This document shows positions 32,533-38,301 of a DNA stretch of 38,301 nucleotides, in pieces. The stretch lies in NCBI GenBank assembly GCA_017508425.1, contig JAFVYZ010000038.1, positions 1-38,301 of the forward strand, given 5' to 3'. How positions within the stretch are numbered: the first letter of the stretch is position 1; the number at the start of each line of letters is the position of its first letter. The position numbers and the translations under genes are program-made. The notes beneath the pieces were generated by a model. That model was given only the letters and a program-made list of their open reading frames with translations. It did not search any database and had not been told where the DNA came from. The DNA is from Clostridia bacterium. GTDB lineage: Bacteria; Bacillota; Clostridia; Oscillospirales; CAG-272.

Positions 32533-33219
32533 TTATTCGTCGGTTTGAGGTTCTTCGGGGGCAAACAAAATGGCCGAGATCTTGCTTTCAAGTGCGCGGC
32601 GCATCTCTTGGATCAGCATCGAGAGCGAGCAATTGATCTCCACGTCACCGGCACGAAGGATGAGACCTCCGTCAATGTCGGCGGTCTCCTCCGACAAGCA
32701 GACCTTGTTGGCGCGCGCGTGCCCGATGATGCCGCGCGTGGCGCGCTTGGCACCTTCCACGACGGCCTCGCCGTATGTCGCGCGGTCCTTTTCGTTGAAA
32801 AGCACCTCAAAGAGGTCAAATTCCGCCACCTCGTCACCGAAGGCTGCCGCCCTGTCGGCGTTTTTGGCTTCGTTAACCAAAGCACCGGCCAAAAGAGCGA
32901 TCAGCAGCTCGCGGTATTTGCCGAAATCGGTATCGAGCACCTCGGTGCGTGCCAGCTCGAACGCCTCATCAATGAGGGCGGCTCTTGTGGTGGCCAAAAG
33001 GGAGCGGCGCTCCATGGCCGAGGCAGACCTTGCGCGTGACACAATGGCCTCGCCGCGACGCTCGGCGTCCTCGGTGATCTTGGCGCGAATATCCTCGGCG
33101 CGTGCGGCGTATTCCTCGGCCATAGCGCGGCACTCCGTCCCCGCACGCTCGAGCATATCGCGCGCCTTCTCCTTGGCATCTCCGAGGATACGGTCGATGA
33201 TCTTATCCAGTCCTGTCAT
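32533..33219 (-). CDS. ntpE: V-type ATP synthase subunit E (peripheral stalk)
   Basis: A 228-residue subunit. The first about 90 residues are a charged, Ala-rich helix that would pair with the H/F subunit to form the peripheral stalk; the C-terminal about 110 residues form the globular head-binding domain. Start: ATG at 33219, with AAGGAC upstream and an 11-nt gap to the K stop. Confidence 0.9.
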   Translation of the reverse strand: MTGLDKIIDRILGDAKEKARDMLERAGTECRAMAEEYAARAEDIRAKITEDAERRGEAIVSRARSASAMERRSLLATTRAALIDEAFELARTEVLDTDFGKYRELLIALLAGALVNEAKNADRAAAFGDEVAEFDLFEVLFNEKDRATYGEAVVEGAKRATRGIIGHARANKVCLSEETADIDGGLILRAGDVEINCSLSMLIQEMRRALESKISAILFAPEEPQTDE

Positions 33220-33230
33220 AAAAGCAGTCC

Positions 33231-33767
<537 letters not shown>

Positions 33768-35759
33768 TCAAGCGGTGGGGACTTCGGCGTCCTCATCCTC
33801 GGTGGGGATCTCGGTTGAGTATTTTTCCGAAACCGTCATCGGGCGAAACGGGGTGCCGCCCTCCTCGTAAAATCGGCCGAAAAACTCAATGTATTGCAGG
33901 CGTGCGGTGTGCACGAACGTGCCGAGCACGTTAATAACGAGATTTAAGAGGTGGCCAATGATGAAGACCACGATCATAACCAGGAAGCCGATGAACGAGG
34001 CTCCCTTCATCGTGGCAAGCAAATTGACGACCTGTGCGATGACGCCGGCGGCAAGGCCAAGGGCGAGGATGCGCGAATAAGAGAGCAGGTCGGATACGTA
34101 GTTGATCAGGGCGTAGATTCCGCCAAAGCCTCCGATCATTTTACCGAGCACGCCCTTTTTGGCGCGTCCTTGCGTGGCCAGGATCATCACCACACCGGTG
34201 ATGATAAGTCCAAGACCGACGCTCTTTTTGAAAAAGACGGTGGCAATGCCCCCGAACAGGAGCCAATAGGAGCCGACGTCGAACAGTGCATCAAGCACCT
34301 TTTTCTCACGGCACAGCGTATAGGCCTTGACGGCCATACCGCCGAGCAGGTGCAGGGCACCGATGCCGAGCGATACGAGAAGGAATCCCATGGGATTTTG
34401 GATCGGATCGAATAAAATGGCAAGGTTGGCCTCGGCGGAGGGCAGGAGTGCCAGGTTCGGCATTTTTTCGGGCGGCAGCTTTAAAAAGTTTTTCATAAAG
34501 GCAAGCGGAAAGTCGCCGAAATACGCGCCGAACAAAACGCCGAAGATAAGGCAAGAAATGCCGCAGCAGCCGAACATCAGCAAAAACCGCTTCATGCTTT
34601 CGCGGGGGCGGAGCCATTTGACGGCACCAAAGCAAATGATCGACATGAAAAGTCCGTATCCGGCATCGGCAAACATCAAGCCGAAGATGAGGAAGTAGAA
34701 AATACTCATCACAAGCGTCGGGTCAAATTTGCCGTATTTGGGATAAGAGTACATCCCGAGCACCCATTCAAAGTTGCGTGCATAGGCGTTATTGCGAAGT
34801 AGGACCGGTACGTCGTCGCCCTCCTCAGGGGGGGTGAATTCGTAGGCCGCACCGCATTTTTCAAGTGCGCGTGTGACGCGCGCCTCCTCGCGCGCGGGAA
34901 CCCAGCCCGTGAGGATCGCACAGCTTTTTGTGGCAAAGAGCGACTCCTTGTTTTTCTCGGTGATCTCGCGCGTTGCGGCCATATCGTAAAGGATCTCGAC
35001 CTCGGTGAGATTTTCGGCCAGTACGTCAAGCCCTGCGTCAAGGCGTGCGATCTCACGCTCGAGCTCGTGCTCACGCTTTTGCGATGCATCAAAAATGTCG
35101 GTGGCAAGCCCCTCGTCCTCGGCGTGCGCGGCACGCACGAATCCCAGGGAGGCCAAGGCCTTTTGGGTGTCGCCCTCGGCATCGCGATGCGTTACGATCG
35201 ACAAATAGACGCCACGGTTGTCCGAGGAAAGAACCTCGGCCACAAAGCCGACCTCGTCGGCAACGGCACGGAGCTTGTCTGTCTTGATGCCGGCCGGCAA
35301 GCTGCCGAGCCACACCGCCGCCGTTTGGGTGCCTGGATCGTTGAGGGGACGCTTGTGATCGAGGTAGGGAAGCAGGGATTGCATCAGAGCCCGCTCGGCG
35401 GCAAGCTTGCTTTTCAATTCCTCGATGCGTGCGAGAACGTGCTCGGCCTCGGTCACCGTCTTTTGAGCTCGCTCCTCCTGCCCGGACCGCTTAAATTCCT
35501 GTGGGTCATAGGGCACGGCCTGAGAAAATAAGGGCTTTTTCCGCTTGGACCGCTTGGCCAGGACCGGCAGGATCGAAGCGATCCGCGCGGCCTCGGCGGC
35601 AGCCTCGGGTGCGTGGCCTTGGAGCCGCGCTTTGGCAGCGTCGGGTAGGGCATCGCGCGTGATCGACACTGCACCCAGCCGCATCAAGCGGCCAAGGAGC
35701 GCGTCGGCGTCGCTTGCCGGCACCACCGCGGTCAGCTTTTCCATTTTGCTTACTGACAT
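33768..35759 (-). CDS. ntpI: V-type ATP synthase subunit I (a subunit, stator)
   Basis: A 663-residue subunit: a cytosolic N-terminal half with long coiled coils (about 90-130 and 230-270) and a membrane half with about eight helices from about residue 345. The last membrane helices contain the arginine in LLSYSRILALGLAAG expected to face the c ring. Start: ATG at 35759 (MSVSKMEKL), overlapping the end of the H/F gene by 10 nt; GGGGG about 12 nt upstream may serve as ribosome binding site. Confidence 0.93.
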   Translation of the reverse strand: MSVSKMEKLTAVVPASDADALLGRLMRLGAVSITRDALPDAAKARLQGHAPEAAAEAARIASILPVLAKRSKRKKPLFSQAVPYDPQEFKRSGQEERAQKTVTEAEHVLARIEELKSKLAAERALMQSLLPYLDHKRPLNDPGTQTAAVWLGSLPAGIKTDKLRAVADEVGFVAEVLSSDNRGVYLSIVTHRDAEGDTQKALASLGFVRAAHAEDEGLATDIFDASQKREHELEREIARLDAGLDVLAENLTEVEILYDMAATREITEKNKESLFATKSCAILTGWVPAREEARVTRALEKCGAAYEFTPPEEGDDVPVLLRNNAYARNFEWVLGMYSYPKYGKFDPTLVMSIFYFLIFGLMFADAGYGLFMSIICFGAVKWLRPRESMKRFLLMFGCCGISCLIFGVLFGAYFGDFPLAFMKNFLKLPPEKMPNLALLPSAEANLAILFDPIQNPMGFLLVSLGIGALHLLGGMAVKAYTLCREKKVLDALFDVGSYWLLFGGIATVFFKKSVGLGLIITGVVMILATQGRAKKGVLGKMIGGFGGIYALINYVSDLLSYSRILALGLAAGVIAQVVNLLATMKGASFIGFLVMIVVFIIGHLLNLVINVLGTFVHTARLQYIEFFGRFYEEGGTPFRPMTVSEKYSTEIPTEDEDAEVPTA

Positions 35760-36070
35760 TTTTCGATGATCCCCCAAACGATGGTTTTGACGGCTTCGTC
35801 CATGCGCTCACGCGCCAGCGCCGTCAAGGCCTCGGCCTCACGGCGAGCCTCCTCACGCTTGCGCTCGGTCGTGCGCTCCACACGGGCGTTGATCGCAGCG
35901 ATCTCCCCCTCGTACTCGGCCTCAGTCTCGGCTTTGACGCGCGCGCAGTGCGCCTCGCCCTCTTGTTTGATCTTATTTTTCATTTCGGCGGCACGTTCCC
36001 CGGCCACGCGATAAAGCACCTCTGCCTGTGTTTCCGCCTCGGTAATGGCGGCAAGAGCTTTTTGCGTCAT
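35750..36070 (-). CDS. ntpF: V-type ATP synthase small coiled-coil subunit (G/H; NtpF-type)
   Basis: A 106-residue, Glu/Arg/Ala-rich all-helical protein starting MTQKALAAITEAETQAE, the peripheral-stalk partner of subunit E. It is the first gene of the operon, as ntpF is in Enterococcus. Start: ATG at 36070 after GGAGG. An in-frame upstream ATG lies before the ribosome binding site. Promoter at 36119-36147. Confidence 0.85.
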   Translation of the reverse strand: MTQKALAAITEAETQAEVLYRVAGERAAEMKNKIKQEGEAHCARVKAETEAEYEGEIAAINARVERTTERKREEARREAEALTALARERMDEAVKTIVWGIIEKCQ

Positions 36071-36118
36071 ACGGTTACGCCTCCTTTTTAAATTCAAGTT
36101 TCCTTTAGGGTAATTTAT

Positions 36119-36147
36119 ATTTTATCATACTTTTTCCTTGCGCGCAA
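36119..36147 (-). promoter_or_regulatory. Promoter of the V-ATPase operon
   Basis: On the minus strand TTGCGC (36142-36147), 17-nt spacer ending TGA (extended -10), TAAAAT (36119-36124). An AT-only inverted repeat (36149-36166) sits just upstream, between this promoter and the stop of the preceding gene. Confidence 0.78.
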
Positions 36148-36170
36148 GTATTATTTTTAAATAATATGCT

Positions 36171-36578
36171 TTACCTGTGTGGACGCGCGTATAATCGGGC
36201 GCGATGCTGAATGCGTTCGGCTTTGTCCCATCGGGTCGAAAGCGTGCGATGAAAGACTGTGGTCCCGCCGACCGAAAGATGGGCGGTAAGCGTGATGCAA
36301 ACGTGCTTATTTTCTTCGGTTTTGGTGACTGAAATTTGATACGTATGGCGCGTAAAATCAAAAAGCCGCCCTGAGCGAAGTGCGTTTTTCAGTGCCACCT
36401 CCGCGCGGTTGGCTGCTTCATTGCGCGCATGTGCGGCAAGGCAGGCTATCAGCTGTGCCGTGTGCTCGGCGGCGGCCGTGTTGCCCGAGACGACCGGGTA
36501 GGAGAGCCCCAGCACGCCGCATCCGTTTCGCAACACAAGCTCCCCTCTTTTGTTTGGTAAAATGTGCAATTTTTCCAA
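36171..36578 (-). CDS. Unrecognised small protein
   Basis: A 135-residue protein with no family I can name. It begins EKLHILPNKRGELVLRNGCGVLGLSYPVVSG, is Ala/Arg/His-rich in the middle (a probable helix), and ends in a beta-rich half (TYQISVTKTEENKHVCITLTAHLSVGG, given as residues about 78-104). The layout is faintly like DUF3298-type domains, but this is weak. Start: probably TTG at 36578, with AGGGGG 7 nt upstream; a longer frame reaches 36671 but crosses the tepA terminator. It has a strong -10 (36610-36615) and lies just before the V-ATPase operon. No signal peptide. Confidence 0.6.
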   Translation of the reverse strand: MEKLHILPNKRGELVLRNGCGVLGLSYPVVSGNTAAAEHTAQLIACLAAHARNEAANRAEVALKNALRSGRLFDFTRHTYQISVTKTEENKHVCITLTAHLSVGGTTVFHRTLSTRWDKAERIQHRARLYARPHR

Positions 36579-36609
36579 CCCGTTTGCCCCCTTTTTTTGC
36601 AGTTGATAT

Positions 36610-36615
36610 ATTATA
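36610..36615 (-). promoter_or_regulatory. Putative -10 of the small unknown gene
   Basis: TATAAT on the minus strand, about 32 nt upstream of the TTG start. The -35 region has only partial matches, so the promoter is weakly supported. Confidence 0.45.
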
Positions 36616-36648
36616 CGCGCCGTCAACGCCCAAATTGACGGAAAGCGC

Positions 36649-36690
36649 AAAAAAAGCGGAAACGGCGGCATTTTTTCGCCCCATTTCCGC
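36649..36690 (-). terminator. Terminator of tepA
   Basis: On the minus strand GCGGAAA (36684-36690) pairs with TTTCCGC (36656-36662) around a 21-nt loop that can form an inner GGC/GCC stem, followed by seven T (36649-36655). It starts 6 nt after the tepA stop. Confidence 0.8.
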
Positions 36691-36695
36691 AGTTT

Positions 36696-37373
36696 TTATT
36701 TTTTCTCGCTGCGCATCTCGTAAAGCGCGGCAAGGGCCGCGTCAAGCCCGCCCACCTCGTCAATGAGTCCGAGGGCCACCGCCTCGCGCCCGTCCACGAT
36801 GCTGCCGATGTCGGTGGAAAGCTCGTCGGGGCGCATCATCAAGAAGGAGAGCTTTTCCTTTTCGACCTTCGAATTTCGGCAAATAAAATCAACGATGCGC
36901 TCCTGCATATCCCTGAAATAGCGGTAGGTTTGCGGCGCGCCGATCACCACGCCGCTGATCCTGACGGGGTGCAGGGTCATGGTGGCACTCGGTACGATGA
37001 ACGAGCGCTTGGCCGCGACCGCGAGGGGTACACCGATCGAGTGTCCCCCGCCGAGCACGAGCGAAACGGTGGGCTTGGTCATGGAGGCGATCATCTCGGC
37101 CAAGGCGAGCCCCGCCTCCACGTCGCCGCCCATCGTGTTTAGGATAATGAGCACACCCTCCACACTTTCGTTTTGCTCCATGGCGACCAGCATCGGGATC
37201 AGGTGCTCGTACTTGGTGGCCTTTTGGTTTTCGCCCAAAATATAGTGCCCCTCGATCTGCCCGATCACCGTCAGGCACTGTATGGCATTGTCCCCCGTCA
37301 CGCTCCCTGTTTTCAGCAGCTCCTCGGGCACGTCCCCTTTGTTTTTCTCGCTTTTGTTTTCTTCTTCGTACAT
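36696..37373 (-). CDS. tepA: TepA/ClpP-family serine protease
   Basis: A 225-residue protein of the ClpP/crotonase fold, close to translocation-enhancing protein TepA. It has TMGGDVEAGLALAEMI (oxyanion region), the nucleophile Ser in LGGGHSIGVPLA, the catalytic His in TLHPVRISG, and the DIGSIVDGREAVALGLIDEV end shared with ClpP (ARDxEAxxYGLID). Unlike ClpP it has a charged N-terminal extension of about 30 residues. The family is linked to signal-peptide or membrane-protein degradation in Bacillota. Start: ATG at 37373 after AAGGAG. Divergent from pduL. Confidence 0.88.
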   Translation of the reverse strand: MYEEENKSEKNKGDVPEELLKTGSVTGDNAIQCLTVIGQIEGHYILGENQKATKYEHLIPMLVAMEQNESVEGVLIILNTMGGDVEAGLALAEMIASMTKPTVSLVLGGGHSIGVPLAVAAKRSFIVPSATMTLHPVRISGVVIGAPQTYRYFRDMQERIVDFICRNSKVEKEKLSFLMMRPDELSTDIGSIVDGREAVALGLIDEVGGLDAALAALYEMRSEKK

Positions 37374-37456
37374 AACAACGGCTCCTTTTCTTTTTGTCAT
37401 TAGTATGTGCCAAAATTTTTTCCCTATGATTTTTCTATTTTTCTTCGTTTTTTGCA

Positions 37457-37485
37457 TTTACAACTCAATAAAAATATGCTATAAT
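37457..37485 (+). promoter_or_regulatory. Promoter of the pduL gene
   Basis: TTTACA (37457-37462), 17-nt spacer ending TGC (extended -10), TATAAT (37480-37485). The leader contains a perfect palindrome GGCGCATGCGCC (37510-37521), ending 20 nt before the start codon. Confidence 0.85.
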
Positions 37486-37541
37486 ATTTTTGTTTGTAAA
37501 ATATTAAAAGGCGCATGCGCCTAAAACATGTGAGGTACATC

Positions 37542-38114
37542 ATGGAAAACAAGTTTATCGTTGAAACCTCGGCCCGCCACATTCACGTGACCGCCGAAAC
37601 GCTGGCGACCCTTTTCGGTGCGGGTGCCACGCTCCACAACAAGAAGGATCTTTCCCAGCCCGGTCAGTTCGCCTGTGAAGAGAAGGTGACCCTCGTTGGC
37701 CCCAAGGGTCAGCTTGTCGTCAGCATTCTTGGCCCCACCCGTCCTGCCGATCAGGTCGAGCTCTCCTTTACCGATGCGCGTGCGCTGGGCCTTTCCGGTG
37801 TGCCGATCCGTGAGAGCGGCGATGTAGTAGGTACCCCGGGTCTGAAGCTGGTTGGCCCCTGCGGTGAGGTGGATATGGCGGAGGGCACGATCGTTGCCAA
37901 GCGCCACATTCATATGACCCCTGCCGATGCCGAGGCTCTTGGTGTTTCGGATAAGGAGGTCGTCAAGGTGAAGATCGACACGGCTCGCCCCTTGATCTTC
38001 GACGATGTTGTGGTTCGCGTGTCGGATAAATTCGCGCTCGCCATGCACATTGACACCGACGAGTGCAACGCCGCCGGCGCTTTTGGCAAGGTTCTCGGCG
38101 AGATCGTCAAATAA
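37542..38114 (+). CDS. pduL: PduL-type phosphate acyltransferase (phosphotransacylase)
   Basis: A 190-residue protein with the two PduL metal motifs: SARHIHV (about residues 10-16) and AKRHIHM (about 117-123). The latter is followed by the conserved ADAEALGVSD. The enzyme swaps CoA and phosphate on acetyl or propionyl groups, giving acyl-phosphate for ATP formation by a kinase. There is no extra N-terminal microcompartment-targeting helix, so it is probably cytosolic, replacing Pta. Start: ATG at 37542 after GAGGT; an in-frame start at 37515 lies at the palindrome. The next gene begins 32 nt later. Confidence 0.93.
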   Translation: MENKFIVETSARHIHVTAETLATLFGAGATLHNKKDLSQPGQFACEEKVTLVGPKGQLVVSILGPTRPADQVELSFTDARALGLSGVPIRESGDVVGTPGLKLVGPCGEVDMAEGTIVAKRHIHMTPADAEALGVSDKEVVKVKIDTARPLIFDDVVVRVSDKFALAMHIDTDECNAAGAFGKVLGEIVK

Positions 38115-38146
38115 TTTAAGTTAATCTAAAATAAGGAGATAAAACT

Positions 38147-38301
38147 ATGAGCAACGTAAGTGAAATGCCTTACGCACAGAGCCTTGAGGTTCAGCACATG
38201 TGCGTCGTGAAAAAAGGCTGCGATCACGGTCCTGCCCCCATTCCCGAAGAGGGCAAGTGGATCCAGGCAAAACAAATTACCGATATTTCGGCATACACCC
38301 A
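38147..38301 (+). CDS. Probable NifU/IscU-like Fe-S scaffold protein, 5' part only
   Basis: The frame starts at ATG 38147, with AAGGAG 8 nt upstream, and runs off the window edge after about 51 codons (MSNVSEMPYAQSLEVQ..., then CVVKKGCDHGPAPIPEEGKW). The KKGC.HGP.PIPEEGKW segment resembles the N-terminal region of a family of Clostridia iron-sulphur cluster assembly scaffold proteins. The identification rests on memory of that family and cannot be confirmed with the C-terminal part missing. It may be co-transcribed with pduL. Confidence 0.5.
   Translation, partial: MSNVSEMPYAQSLEVQHMCVVKKGCDHGPAPIPEEGKWIQAKQITDISAYT

Overview
The window looks like a chromosomal segment of an uncultured Clostridia-type member of the Bacillota, probably from a gut-like habitat. 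The evidence is the large Bacillus-type SRP RNA next to a dnaX-ybaB-recR cluster, strong AGGAGG-like ribosome binding sites, housekeeping-type promoters (TTGACA-17-TATAAT, often with an extended -10), and an ntp-type V-ATPase operon whose c subunit carries the Na+ ligand set. No phage, transposase, CRISPR array, tRNA or rRNA was seen. The genus cannot be named from sequence alone.

Layout. 1-790 is gene-free and palindrome-dense: terminators, an array of short hairpins separated by an ATATCAT/ATGATAT unit, and two copies of a 27-nt repeat. 793-9216 holds metabolic genes on both strands: a HAD phosphatase, an intracellular heparinase II/III-type lyase, a sugar isomerase-type TIM barrel, an ECF transporter S component, a DegT-type aminotransferase, an amidohydrolase and a PfkB sugar kinase. 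9451-15025 is one operon: GH20 hexosaminidase, CocE-type hydrolase and two tandem PhnP-like metallo-beta-lactamase-fold paralogues. 15158-17296 encodes a three-domain protein (metallophosphoesterase, xylose isomerase-like TIM barrel, PHP phosphoesterase) in which all three metal sites look intact. 17326-21829 (minus strand) carries a PlsC-type acyltransferase with a zinc ribbon, an unknown membrane protein and a GT-C-like membrane protein.

21903-22301 is a second palindrome-rich gene-free locus. It has the same plan as the first (palindromes, a long terminator-like stem, then an array of short hairpins separated by a constant 7-mer that flips orientation part way), but its 7-mer is TCGATAT/ATATCGA. 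These two loci are the best candidates for an undescribed element. They are followed by the SRP RNA and dnaX-ybaB-recR (22472-25397).

25543-36070 (minus strand) is a V-ATPase operon in the order H(F)-I-K-E-C-F(G)-A-B-D, ending 33 nt before a lipoprotein alkaline phosphatase with two similar N-terminal domains. Beyond it lie an unrecognised small gene, a TepA/ClpP-like protease, a PduL-type phosphotransacylase and the start of a probable NifU-like Fe-S protein cut by the window edge.

Together, the carbohydrate genes suggest intracellular processing of oligosaccharides (acidic and amino-sugar type), since none of the lyase, GH20 or CocE proteins has a visible signal peptide. The Na+ V-ATPase suggests sodium bioenergetics. 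PduL would supply acyl-phosphate for substrate-level ATP formation. Functions are assigned from motifs and family knowledge; no database search was run.
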